Origin: Lachnospiraceae bacterium
GTDB taxonomy: Bacteria > Bacillota > Clostridia > Lachnospirales > Lachnospiraceae
Length of the DNA stretch: 25,128 nt
Assembly (NCBI GenBank): GCA_016297945.1
Contig: JAEDFR010000029.1
Coordinates: 1 to 25,128, forward strand
Direction: 5' to 3'
Both the position numbers and the translations under genes were made by a program. The notes beneath the pieces are model-generated. The model made no database searches. It saw only the letters and a list, made by a program, of their open reading frames with translations, and had not been told where the DNA came from. Positions 8,373 to 15,897 of this stretch are shown here, one piece after another. Positions within the stretch are counted from its first letter, which is position 1, and every line of letters begins with the position of its first letter.

Positions 8373-9848
8373 CTAAAACAGCCCGTTTGCAACATTTGTA
8401 AAGAGTTCAATCAGAGGCTGCGGATGTAAGCCAAGGACAACCATTCCCACCACAAACAGGGACAACGGAAGGAGCATAACCCAGTTGGGATCCTCCACAT
8501 CCCGGATGGAATGATAATCAAAATCCTGTTTCGGGAAAAAGGCCCGGATGACTATCGTCAGCATATAAATTGCCGTCAGAATTGCAGATATCAACAAGGC
8601 CCCGATACCCACATATGCAAGCACATTTTCGCTCTCCACAGCGGCTTTTGCCAGATTAAATTTGGAAATAAATCCGCAAAGTCCCGGGACACCCATAAGG
8701 GCAAAAGCGGAAATTGTAAAAATACCAAAGGTTTTCGGCATCTTACGTCCGAAACCATCCAGCTCATATACATAGCTTCTTCCGGTTTTATACATAACAG
8801 CACCTGCGCAGAAGAAAGAACAAATCTTCATAACAGCATGACAGATCATATGTGTCAGTGCTCCAACCAGTCCGAGTGGTGTCATAATCGTTACACCAAA
8901 CAGAATATAGCTCAAATTGCTAATGGTTGAATACGCCAGTCTACGTTTTAAATGCCTTTCTCTTATCGCCATGGAACAGCCGAATACAATCGTAAAAATC
9001 GTAATCGACATGACCGTATACTGTGCCCATGTTCCTTTCAAAAACTCCGTTCCGAAACAATAATAGGTAAGACGCATAATGGCAAAAGCACCTGATTTTA
9101 CAACAGCAACGGCATGAAGCAAGGCGGTAACCGGAGTCGGTGCCACACCCGCCTTGGGAAGCCAGCTGCAGAACGGACAAATAGCCGCTTTTACACCAAA
9201 GCCCATAAAAGCCAGAACATAGATAAACAACAGCAAATTCACACTTCCCGTATAGTTTGCCAAATCTAACACGCCACCATAGACAAAATCCGTTGTACTG
9301 CCATAGACAATGATAAAAATCATACCGATAAACGCAAAGGCAGCTCCGCCAAGCGAATAGTATAAATAGGTTCTGGAAGCCAGTACTGCTTCACGTGTTA
9401 ACGTATGTAGTACAAGCGGTGTTGTTACCAGTGTCAGCAGCTCGTAGAAGAAATACATGGATAAAATATTGGCACTGGTCGCAATTCCTAAAGTGACACC
9501 AAAGGTCATGGTATAAAACATAAAAAATATTTTTTCATGCTCTTCATGTTTCATATATTCAAAAGAATATAAGGTCGCCAGAGGCCACAATGCAGAAACC
9601 AGTCCCGCAAAAATACATGCCAGTCCGTCAAGATGGAATGTTACGGACAAGTTACCCGTAAACTTTAACAACGTAAAAGCACCGTCAGGCCGGTTAAATA
9701 ACAAAAGCCAGACTAAAATACTGTTGATGACAACCACGGTTTCGATATAAATCATCATCCATCTTCTGTTTTTAAAGGGCAGAAGCGGGATTAAGACACC
9801 TGTAGCAAAGGGGAACAATACGATTATCAATAACATTATTTCATTCAT
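8373..9848 (-). CDS. Antiporter-like subunit 3 (MrpD/NuoM-N type), atypical helix-7 motif
   Basis: This 491-residue, 14-helix protein of the Mrp/complex I antiporter family is a close paralogue of the next gene upstream (9865-11343). Both share the FSFTYMKHEKNEK/YSFEYMKHEEHEK loop and the C-terminal FFP(K/G)(Q/D)DFDY motif. The helix-5 Glu (MYFFYELLTLVTTPLVL) and helix-7 Lys (GFGVKAAICPFCSWLP) are present. The usual PLHxWLP signature is altered to PFCSWLP, with Cys at the position of the conserved His. KSGAFAIMRL and GFISKFNLAK follow the family pattern. The start has AAAGGAGGAAGAAAAG before ATG, 16 nt after the preceding stop. It presumably forms a separate ion path in the same membrane complex. 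Confidence 0.87.
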   Translation of the reverse strand: MNEIMLLIIVLFPFATGVLIPLLPFKNRRWMMIYIETVVVINSILVWLLLFNRPDGAFTLLKFTGNLSVTFHLDGLACIFAGLVSALWPLATLYSFEYMKHEEHEKIFFMFYTMTFGVTLGIATSANILSMYFFYELLTLVTTPLVLHTLTREAVLASRTYLYYSLGGAAFAFIGMIFIIVYGSTTDFVYGGVLDLANYTGSVNLLLFIYVLAFMGFGVKAAICPFCSWLPKAGVAPTPVTALLHAVAVVKSGAFAIMRLTYYCFGTEFLKGTWAQYTVMSITIFTIVFGCSMAIRERHLKRRLAYSTISNLSYILFGVTIMTPLGLVGALTHMICHAVMKICSFFCAGAVMYKTGRSYVYELDGFGRKMPKTFGIFTISAFALMGVPGLCGFISKFNLAKAAVESENVLAYVGIGALLISAILTAIYMLTIVIRAFFPKQDFDYHSIRDVEDPNWVMLLPLSLFVVGMVVLGLHPQPLIELFTNVANGLF

Positions 9849-9864
9849 CTTTTCTTCCTCCTTT

Positions 9865-11343
9865 CTACATCAGTCCGGCTGCAATTGCCTGAATATAAGA
9901 AAGCAGCCCATTGGGAAACATACCGATTACAACCGACAATACCGCCAGAATAACCAGAGGAACCGTCATCCATTTACCGGGTTCGCATTTTTCCAATTTA
10001 TCATAGTCAAAATCATCACCCGGGAAAAATCCCTTGATGGTGACCGGAAGCAAATATCCCGCCGTCAACAAAGCGCTGATCAGTAAGACAATGGGGCCCG
10101 CATATTGAAATCCTGCAATACCGGAATCCAGTGCTCCCGTTGCCAGATACCATTTGCTGATAAAGCCGCCTGTCGGAGGAATACCGATCAGACCTAAAGA
10201 TACAATCGTAAAACACCAGATGGTTAGCGGCATCTTCTTTCCAATACCTTTTAAGTCATTCACATTTGTAATTCCTGTTTGAAAAATAATGGCACCGGCG
10301 CAAAGGAATAATGCGCACTTAATAAATGCATGCGCAATCATATGCAGCATGGAACCGGTCAATCCAACCGGATTAAGCAAAGCAATTCCAAACAGAATAT
10401 AAGAAAGCTGACTGACTGTTGAATAAGCCAGACGTTTTTTCAATACCTTTTCCCTGTACGCTAACATGGAGCCCATAAACACGGTAATTAAAGCAAGTGT
10501 CAGGAACAGATACTGCACCCAGGTTCCGCGTATGAAATCTGCGCCAAACAGATAAAAGACAACACGTACAATCGCCAGCACACCCGCTTTGACAATAATA
10601 CCGGACAAAGCTGCAGATGCCGGAGCCGGTGCTACCGGATGTGCGGTAGGAAGCCATGCGTGTAACGGAAACATACCCGCTTTCACACCAAAGCCTACAA
10701 GCATCAGACAGGCAGCTACCAAAAGCAAAGTTTCATGCCCTGCTACCAACTCCATGTTCAGGGTGCCTCCGGCAGTAAACGTAAGCGTCGTCGTATAACG
10801 GCATAAGAAAAATAATCCGAATAAAGCCATATAGGCTCCGAAAAAGGAGTAAAACAAATATTTCAAGCCCGCCATAACCGCTTCTTTGGACTGGTTGTGA
10901 ATGACGAGCGGAAATGATACCAATGTCATAAACTCATAAAAAGCATACATGGTAATGAGGTTACCCGCACAGCCAAGTCCAACCAGTACGCCAAAGGTAA
11001 CCAGATAAAAACCAAAATATCTTTTTTCATTTTTTTCATGTTTCATATAGGTAAACGAAAAACATCCTGCCAAAATCCATACAATGGACACAATGGCTAA
11101 AAACAGTTTTCCGAAACCATCCAGTTTTAAAACAATCGGAACATGTTCCATCAGTTCAAACAGCACAATTTCCGTTTCCTTTGTGGTAAGGGCATTGATC
11201 ACAAGTGCACCGGTAATCCCTAACACCACTCCCACATATGCAAGGATTTTTTTGCGGTCATCCTTTTTTCTTACAACAAGGAGCGCCGTTCCTGCCAAAA
11301 CCGGAAATAGAATTGCTAACAATAATGAGACGCTTTCACTCAT
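9865..11343 (-). CDS. Antiporter-like subunit 2 (MrpD/NuoM-N type)
   Basis: This is a 492-residue, 14-helix proton/cation-translocating subunit. Signature elements are the helix-5 Glu (MYAFYEFMTLVSFPLVIH), the helix-7 Lys and PLHAWLP motif (GFGVKAGMFPLHAWLP), TAHPVAPAPASAALSG, KKRLAYSTVSQLSYILFG, the helix-11 HMIAHAFIKCALFLCAGA and a late Lys (GGFISKWYLATGA). All residues linked to ion conduction in this family appear intact. The protein ends after an FFPGDDFDY loop and a last helix, with no long extension. Start: GGAGGGACGGAAGAT before ATG, 15 nt after the preceding stop. It probably arose by tandem duplication with the following gene, 8373-9848. Confidence 0.9.
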   Translation of the reverse strand: MSESVSLLLAILFPVLAGTALLVVRKKDDRKKILAYVGVVLGITGALVINALTTKETEIVLFELMEHVPIVLKLDGFGKLFLAIVSIVWILAGCFSFTYMKHEKNEKRYFGFYLVTFGVLVGLGCAGNLITMYAFYEFMTLVSFPLVIHNQSKEAVMAGLKYLFYSFFGAYMALFGLFFLCRYTTTLTFTAGGTLNMELVAGHETLLLVAACLMLVGFGVKAGMFPLHAWLPTAHPVAPAPASAALSGIIVKAGVLAIVRVVFYLFGADFIRGTWVQYLFLTLALITVFMGSMLAYREKVLKKRLAYSTVSQLSYILFGIALLNPVGLTGSMLHMIAHAFIKCALFLCAGAIIFQTGITNVNDLKGIGKKMPLTIWCFTIVSLGLIGIPPTGGFISKWYLATGALDSGIAGFQYAGPIVLLISALLTAGYLLPVTIKGFFPGDDFDYDKLEKCEPGKWMTVPLVILAVLSVVIGMFPNGLLSYIQAIAAGLM

Positions 11344-11358
11344 ATCTTCCGTCCCTCC

Positions 11359-12852
11359 TTATGCAAACATGGAAAGGCCTGAGCGAATCAAATCGACGAT
11401 TGGCTCCGAACACATACCAAGAACTACGTTGCAGATAATAAAACAGATGCAGACCACAGCATAAGAAACATCCTGTTTCCATGGAATTTTCGGATAATCC
11501 GACTTCACAGGCGTATAAATACGTACCACGGTCTTCATAAAATAAATCGCATTCAAAATTGTACTGATTGCCAAAACAATCAAAGTAGGCAGCATTTTGT
11601 TAACTCCTACAGAAACACTCGCCTGAGCAAACAAAATCTTGCTGATAAAACCGGAAAACAACGGCACACCTACCATGGACAAAGAACCAACGGTAAAGGT
11701 TGCTCCGGCAATCACGTTGCGGTATCCTGCTCCGGTTAAGTCAATAAACTTTTTGCTCTTTCCGGAGGCATCTGTAAGCCCCACAGCCGCAATAAACAGC
11801 ATACTCTTGGTTGCCGCATGGGAAAAAATATGGAAAATGGACGCAATCATGCCGGCTTCTGTGCCAAGACCAAAGCCCATGTAAATGTAACCAATCTGTG
11901 CAACGGATGAAAAAGCAATCATCCTGCGGATATCATTTTCACGAATAGCACTTAACGAACCGAAAATCATACCACAGAGACCGAATACAAAGAGCACGTT
12001 AAACAACCGGCTCTCAGCAATGATTTCAAAACCGATGACACGGTAAAAAATCTTAATCAGCAGGAAAATATATCCTTTGGATACCAAACTGGACAAAATC
12101 GCCGCACTCGAAGCCGTAGAATATCCATAGGAATCCGGCAGCCACGAATGAAAAGGGAATAAAGCACTTTTAATCGCAAGGCCGACACCCATAAAAATAA
12201 TTGCCACAACTAACGGAATATGATACTGTCCCGTCTGTGCCAAAATTAACACTTGTTCCTTGATATTACTCATCAACAGATGTCCCGTAATGTCATACAG
12301 GATACAAAGTCCAAACAAAAGCAGACCGGAACCGATTAAACTCATCAGCATATAACGCGTCGCTGCTTCCAGCGTATGACCATTTTCACGGATCATAATC
12401 AGTCCGCAGGCAGAAATCGTATTAATCTCTACAAATACGTATGCGGTAAACAAGTCATTGGTATAGATCAATGCCAGAAGGGAACTCATCAACAGGTTGA
12501 TCAACACATAGTAAAGATTTTCCTTAAACGGGTCTACCTCTACAAACAAATGCTTTCTGCCGCCTAATATTGAAAGCAACATAATGACACTGAAAAACAA
12601 TGCCATCACCGCTTCCAAATTACCAAAACGGATTTCGTTTCCCCAGGGTGCAGAGAAACGTCCCATTTTGTATATGTAGCATTGGTTTGTCACAAACGTA
12701 AAATACAGCGTGCAAGCGGACATAACTCCGATGGCGGAAATGACAAAAATATTTAATCTTCTTGCCCATTTTCCATTGAGTGCCGAAGAAATAATGGATG
12801 CACACATAGAAAGAATTAAGGAGAAACAGGGAAAATTACGTATGATTTCCAT
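11359..12852 (-). CDS. Antiporter-like subunit 1 (MrpD/NuoN type)
   Basis: This is a 497-residue, 14-helix member of the proton-conducting transporter family, more diverged than the two subunits that follow. The helix-5 Glu is in AYVFVEINTISACGLIMI and the helix-7 Lys in GLAIKSALFPFHSWLPDSYG. The STASSAAILSSLVSKGYIF loop, RRMIAFSSVAQIGYIYMG, HIFSHAATKSMLF and the late Lys (SGFISKILFAQAS) complete the signature. Placed directly after MrpC (one base after its stop codon, GGAGGAAATCTAAA before ATG), it sits exactly where MrpD occurs in mrp operons. It is therefore the best candidate for the true MrpD, and the three pumps after it are the extra or MrpA-like ones. Confidence 0.88.
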   Translation of the reverse strand: MEIIRNFPCFSLILSMCASIISSALNGKWARRLNIFVISAIGVMSACTLYFTFVTNQCYIYKMGRFSAPWGNEIRFGNLEAVMALFFSVIMLLSILGGRKHLFVEVDPFKENLYYVLINLLMSSLLALIYTNDLFTAYVFVEINTISACGLIMIRENGHTLEAATRYMLMSLIGSGLLLFGLCILYDITGHLLMSNIKEQVLILAQTGQYHIPLVVAIIFMGVGLAIKSALFPFHSWLPDSYGYSTASSAAILSSLVSKGYIFLLIKIFYRVIGFEIIAESRLFNVLFVFGLCGMIFGSLSAIRENDIRRMIAFSSVAQIGYIYMGFGLGTEAGMIASIFHIFSHAATKSMLFIAAVGLTDASGKSKKFIDLTGAGYRNVIAGATFTVGSLSMVGVPLFSGFISKILFAQASVSVGVNKMLPTLIVLAISTILNAIYFMKTVVRIYTPVKSDYPKIPWKQDVSYAVVCICFIICNVVLGMCSEPIVDLIRSGLSMFA

Positions 12853-12853
12853 T

Positions 12854-13228
12854 TTAGATTTCCTCCTTCTTTAGAATCGTGGAAATTTCATCCATATTCA
12901 AAGTATGATATCTCTGATACAAACGAATCGTCAAAGAAAGCATCAATGCCGTAACCGATACCGATACAACGATACCCGTTAATACCAGACCACTGGGAAT
13001 GGGATTGATGTACTTGTTCACATCCTGAACTCCATCCACAACAATTGGTGCCATGCGACCGGCAATATATCCTTTCTCTGCGAGGAATAAATAAGTTCCT
13101 GTATCCATGAAATTCAATCCGATGATTTTTTTAATCAGATTTTTTTGTAACAACAGATTGGCAAAGCCTATAGCAAACAGAAGAACTGCAACTGCTTCCC
13201 CGTAATTTGCGATTAAACCGTCCAACAT
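12854..13228 (-). CDS. mrpC: MrpC/MnhC-type (NuoK-like) antiporter subunit
   Basis: This is a 124-residue membrane protein of the NuoK/MrpC/MbhG family: three hydrophobic helices with the typical AVAVLLFAIGFANLLLQKN, GLNFMDTGTYLFL and NPIPSGLVLTGIVVSVSVTAL segments. The last is the classical DPLPQALVLTAIVIGxxxTA-type helix. The open frame extends further upstream to 13297, but the start at 13228 has GAGGAGGACTGTAAG before ATG and lies one base after the preceding stop codon, so the longer version is rejected. It presumably forms the lateral helices that link antiporter subunits to the rest of the complex. Confidence 0.9.
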   Translation of the reverse strand: MLDGLIANYGEAVAVLLFAIGFANLLLQKNLIKKIIGLNFMDTGTYLFLAEKGYIAGRMAPIVVDGVQDVNKYINPIPSGLVLTGIVVSVSVTALMLSLTIRLYQRYHTLNMDEISTILKKEEI

Positions 13229-13229
13229 C

Positions 13230-14189
13230 TTACAGTCCTCCTCTTCTGAATAATGCATAGAAGGCATACATCGTACATGCAACCTCGATGCCGACAAAAA
13301 TGTTCAGCCATAAAATGATTCCGGCAGAAAAAATCATGCCCGGTACGCCCAGGGAAATGTGATTGTTAAAATCATTAGCTCCCATAAACAGATAATAGGT
13401 AATCACAACACAATACGTACAAAGTGCCGCAACTTTTACAACCTTGTAAGTTTTCTCATTAAAGAATTTCTGCATTTTGTCAAATCCGTAGGCACTGACA
13501 TACAAAATCATACCGGCTCCAATCATGGCGCCTCCGGAGAAACCGCCGCCCGGAGAAAGATGTCCGTTCAAAATGACATAGATTCCAAAAATAAAAACAA
13601 TCGGTACTAACACAAATGCCACATTCTGCAAAATAACATCATTTTTCGGCTCATAAAGACGGTCGTTGAGACTCTTATCCGCACGGATTTTTTCTTCTTC
13701 CTTCATTAAAAGAACCATGACACAGGTCGTGGCAATAAAAAGCACACAGGTCTCACCAAACGTATCAAATGCACGGTAATTTAATATCATTCCCGTTACA
13801 ATATTAACAGCACCTGTATCCTGAATACCGTTTTCGATATAAACCTGCGAAACCTCATTATTAATCGGTCTGTCCACAGTTCCAAACCGTGGTAAAGTTG
13901 CTACCATATACAACATAATGCCGGCAAGCACCAGGCAAAACAAAACGGAGCTGACGGAATAGACTTTATTAAAAAAGGCTATCCATTTATTCGTTTCGGT
14001 ATCATAAACCTTTTCCATGGTCTGCTGCTCTTGTGCCATAATCTCTTCCAGTGTAAGACTATCTTGATAAGGCACACCCGGCTGCATCTCCACTTCATCC
14101 AGATAAGGATCCTTAGTGCCTTTCATCCAGCGGAAAAAGTGAAAGGCTTTCGTTTTTGCATACTCTTCATCATTTTTCAGTCTGCTCAT
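13230..14189 (-). CDS. MbhE-MrpB fusion subunit of the antiporter complex
   Basis: This 319-residue protein joins three parts. Residues 1-70 are a hydrophilic leader (WMKGTKDPYLDEVEM, TLEEIMAQEQQTME) of unknown function. Residues about 75-165 hold helices with GAVNIVTGMILNYRAFDTFGE and a following helix, the hallmark of MbhE or the extreme C-terminus of MrpA. Residues about 185-315 form the MrpB/MbhF domain, with GHLSPGGGFSGGAMIGAGMI and GMIFSAGIILWLNIFVGIEV. The start at 14189 is chosen over 14216 because AAAGGAGACTAAAG directly precedes this ATG; the gene then overlaps the preceding one by 20 nt, consistent with coupled translation. In standard Mrp the first domain is the tail of MrpA, and in Mbh it is a separate gene. 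The fusion is visible directly in the sequence. Confidence 0.87.
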   Translation of the reverse strand: MSRLKNDEEYAKTKAFHFFRWMKGTKDPYLDEVEMQPGVPYQDSLTLEEIMAQEQQTMEKVYDTETNKWIAFFNKVYSVSSVLFCLVLAGIMLYMVATLPRFGTVDRPINNEVSQVYIENGIQDTGAVNIVTGMILNYRAFDTFGETCVLFIATTCVMVLLMKEEEKIRADKSLNDRLYEPKNDVILQNVAFVLVPIVFIFGIYVILNGHLSPGGGFSGGAMIGAGMILYVSAYGFDKMQKFFNEKTYKVVKVAALCTYCVVITYYLFMGANDFNNHISLGVPGMIFSAGIILWLNIFVGIEVACTMYAFYALFRRGGL

Positions 14190-14436
14190 CTTTAGTCTCC
14201 TTTCTGATTGCTTCAATCTTCTTTAAGGTAACAAAGAAAAGAATACTGGTAACGCCTGCACCTACCGCTGCTTCCGTAATCGCCAAATCCGGCGATTCCA
14301 ATAAAATCCAGACGATAGACATAATCAGGCTGTAAGACATAAAAACCAAAACCGCATTCAAAAGATTTTTGGTAAAGCTGACTGCCACTGCACAGACAAC
14401 CAGGAAAAACAATAATATGTACATAAAATAATCCAT
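14170..14436 (-). CDS. MbhD-like / MrpA C-terminal DUF4040 subunit
   Basis: This is an 88-residue protein with three predicted helices and a short charged tail (KKIEAIRKETKDEQTEK). The stretch LESPDLAITEAAVGAGVTS is the highly conserved DUF4040 helix found in MrpA (penultimate region) and in the separate MbhD/MbxD subunit of membrane-bound hydrogenases; its acidic residues are thought to line the sodium/proton path. The start codon overlaps the preceding stop codon (TAATG) and the end overlaps the next start, so it is embedded in a coupled operon. MrpA here is thus split: this subunit, the MbhE-like domain of the next gene, and a NuoL-type pump at the operon end. Confidence 0.88.
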   Translation of the reverse strand: MDYFMYILLFFLVVCAVAVSFTKNLLNAVLVFMSYSLIMSIVWILLESPDLAITEAAVGAGVTSILFFVTLKKIEAIRKETKDEQTEK

Positions 14437-14762
14437 TATTTCTCCACCTTTCCGTACTGATCCTCTCCCTCATGGGTGGCAACTTCCAATTTGGCAATCA
14501 AATGAGAAGAAACCGGAGATGAAAACCATAAAAACACAACAACCAACAACAATTTCAACGTAATCAGATTAAAACCGTTTAAGATCATGAGCCCGATTAA
14601 GGACAATCCAATTCCGGATGTATCTCCGGTCGCCGCCGCATGCATGCGGTTTAGCACATAATCCAACTTAAATACGCTGATGATTTCAACGACAAAGAGC
14701 ACCATTCCTGCCAACAAAAACAAGGTTCCCAAAATAAAACGAATCCATAACAAAATTCCCAT
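14436..14762 (-). CDS. mrpG: MrpG/MnhG-type antiporter subunit
   Basis: This is a 108-residue, three-helix membrane protein. Family hallmarks are the first helix (ILGTLFLLAGMVLFVVEIIS), the loop KLDYVLNRMHAAATGDTSG, equivalent to the RLHAxTKAxTxG motif of MrpG/PhaG, and a helix GLSLIGLMIL. The start at 14762 follows GAGGAGCATTAAA and lies one base after the MrpF stop; a longer open frame to 14810 lies inside mrpF and is rejected. MrpG packs with MrpE and MrpF in the antiporter's small-subunit module. Confidence 0.9.
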   Translation of the reverse strand: MGILLWIRFILGTLFLLAGMVLFVVEIISVFKLDYVLNRMHAAATGDTSGIGLSLIGLMILNGFNLITLKLLLVVVFLWFSSPVSSHLIAKLEVATHEGEDQYGKVEK

Positions 14763-14763
14763 T

Positions 14764-15135
14764 TTAATGCTCCTCCTCTGCGTGATTTTTTTCTTCCAAC
14801 TCGATTTCAACTGTTTGTGTTTCTTCTATTTGTATTTCTTCTTCCTTATGTACGCCCATGATAACCTTGGACAGAACGATAACTGCAAGGAAGCTGATCA
14901 TGGCATAAATAATACAAATGTCCACCAGATAACTTTCGTTCATCATAACGGCTAAAATCGCCATAATGGTCATAACCATGGTTCCCATCATGTTTACGGA
15001 TACCAACCGGTCGGCAACCGTCGGACCCATACATGCCCGAATCAGGCATAAAAACAGCATAATTCCCAGTACAATAAGAACTCCGACAAACAAAAAATGA
15101 TAAGTTGTTTCCAAAGCCTGAATTCCGCTACTCAT
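14764..15135 (-). CDS. mrpF: MrpF/MnhF-type antiporter subunit with acidic tail
   Basis: This is a 123-residue, three-helix membrane protein. The motif LIRACMGPTVADRLVSVNMMG is the MrpF signature (RxxxGPTxxDRVxAxD); the final Asp position is occupied by Asn. The next helices are TMVMTIMAILAVMM and SYLVDICIIYAMISFLAVIVLSK. The tail after about residue 95 is unusually long and Glu-rich (HKEEEIQIEETQTVEIELEE), whereas most MrpF proteins stop near 90 residues. The start is taken at the ATG 15135, overlapping the mrpE stop by 8 nt; the open frame reaches a TTG at 15147, which is less likely. Confidence 0.87.
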   Translation of the reverse strand: MSSGIQALETTYHFLFVGVLIVLGIMLFLCLIRACMGPTVADRLVSVNMMGTMVMTIMAILAVMMNESYLVDICIIYAMISFLAVIVLSKVIMGVHKEEEIQIEETQTVEIELEEKNHAEEEH

Positions 15136-15604
15136 CTTTTTTTCCAATCCTTTCCGCTTTTTCTAACATCCGCACGAAAACCGAATCCTCAATTCCTTCT
15201 GCAAAATCTTTATCCAGCGCATGAACCACATAGGTATCATCTTCCAAAGACACCGTAATGGTTCCCGGTGTCAGCGTGATGGAATTTGCCAGTAAAACTC
15301 GTAACACCGGCGATTTTATTTTTGTACGAAAAGTAACCAAAACCGGCTCTCTCTCATATTTTGACGTAAAAATCATTTTCATCGTATCAAAATTGGCCTT
15401 TATAATTTCCCAAATCAATACAAAGAGATATCCGACCATAAAAATAGCATACTGCATCATATGAATATCCTTGCTAAAACTCCAGCCCATAAATTTACAG
15501 ATAAAAGCATACAGCAATGCTGCCACGAAAATACCGATTATTCCAATTTCTACTGTGAGCTGTCCATTAAAGATGATCCAGCACAAGAAAAACAGTATAT
15601 ACAT
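15128..15604 (-). CDS. mrpE: MrpE/MnhE-type antiporter subunit, first gene of the operon
   Basis: This 158-residue protein has two or three N-terminal helices (to about residue 75) followed by a conserved cytoplasmic domain. The pattern IWEIIKANFDTMKMIF, then RTKIKSPVLRVLLANSITLTPGTITV, and DDTYVVHALD is diagnostic of MrpE. AAGGAAG lies 5-6 nt before the ATG. It is the promoter-proximal gene of the operon E-F-G-D-(E/B)-C-pump x4, with the promoter 38-66 nt upstream. Identification is secure; the ion exchanged (sodium or potassium) cannot be told. Confidence 0.92.
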   Translation of the reverse strand: MYILFFLCWIIFNGQLTVEIGIIGIFVAALLYAFICKFMGWSFSKDIHMMQYAIFMVGYLFVLIWEIIKANFDTMKMIFTSKYEREPVLVTFRTKIKSPVLRVLLANSITLTPGTITVSLEDDTYVVHALDKDFAEGIEDSVFVRMLEKAERIGKKDE

Positions 15605-15641
15605 ATGTACTTCCTTCTTTCTTTCTCATTTCCAACTGATT

Positions 15642-15670
15642 ATTTTACACCAAACACTAATAAATCACAA
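15642..15670 (-). promoter_or_regulatory. Probable sigma-A promoter of the antiporter operon
   Basis: On the minus strand TTGTGA (15665-15670) and TAAAAT (15642-15647) are separated by 17 nt and end about 38 nt before the mrpE start. It lies directly after the terminator of the upstream channel gene, so the antiporter operon has its own start of transcription. Confidence 0.6.
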
Positions 15671-15700
15671 GAAAAACAGCACTCAAAACTTGAATGCCGC

Positions 15701-15753
15701 TAAAAATAAGGAAACCCCGAATCCGTGCAGGGGGGCTACACGTATATTCGGGG
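15701..15753 (-). terminator. Strong terminator after the formate/nitrite channel transcript
   Basis: On the minus strand the outer arms CCCCGAAT and ATTCGGGG (15746-15753 with 15715-15722) enclose a second 7-bp stem, CGTGTAG with CTGCACG (one G-U), closed by a C5 loop. TTTCCTTATTTTT follows. It begins 12 nt after the stop of the small ORF 15766-15897. Its internal-loop architecture is more elaborate than an ordinary terminator. Confidence 0.85.
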
Positions 15754-15765
15754 CGGTTGGGAAAG

Positions 15766-15897
15766 CTATTTTCTTCTGATATCTCCGAAAGACATCATCT
15801 TAACATATCCATACAGCAGTGCTGCGACTGCGGCAACGCCTGCTGCCTCAATTAGCAATACCTGAAACGTTTCTTCTAAAAACCATACCATGTTCAT
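15766..15897 (-). CDS. Small membrane protein (43 aa) overlapping the 3' end of the channel gene
   Basis: This reading frame is too short for usual gene finders but well supported. The ATG at 15897 is preceded by a perfect AAAGGAGG with a 6-nt spacer (GGATAAAC-ATG), lying inside the end of the upstream coding region; the two genes overlap by 50 nt in different frames. The product starts MNMVWFLEETFQVLLIEAAG, continues with a single hydrophobic helix (VLLIEAAGVAAVAALLYGYV, residues about 13-32) and ends in the basic tail MMSFGDIRRK. The operon terminator follows 12 nt after its stop. Translational coupling and a shared transcript suggest a partner or accessory subunit of the channel. I do not recognise a family; existence of the protein is likely, function unknown. 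Confidence 0.72.
   Translation of the reverse strand: MNMVWFLEETFQVLLIEAAGVAAVAALLYGYVKMMSFGDIRRK

Noticed and set aside
6262..15604. Idea that the operon is a respiratory complex I or membrane-bound hydrogenase
   Set aside because: No NuoB/C/D/I-like, hydrogenase large/small subunit or iron-sulfur protein is present; MrpE/F/G/B/C identify an antiporter module.
15701..15753. Riboswitch or structured regulatory RNA upstream of the antiporter operon
   Set aside because: The structure sits before the operon's promoter and ends in a U-rich tail, so it is better explained as the terminator of the previous transcript.
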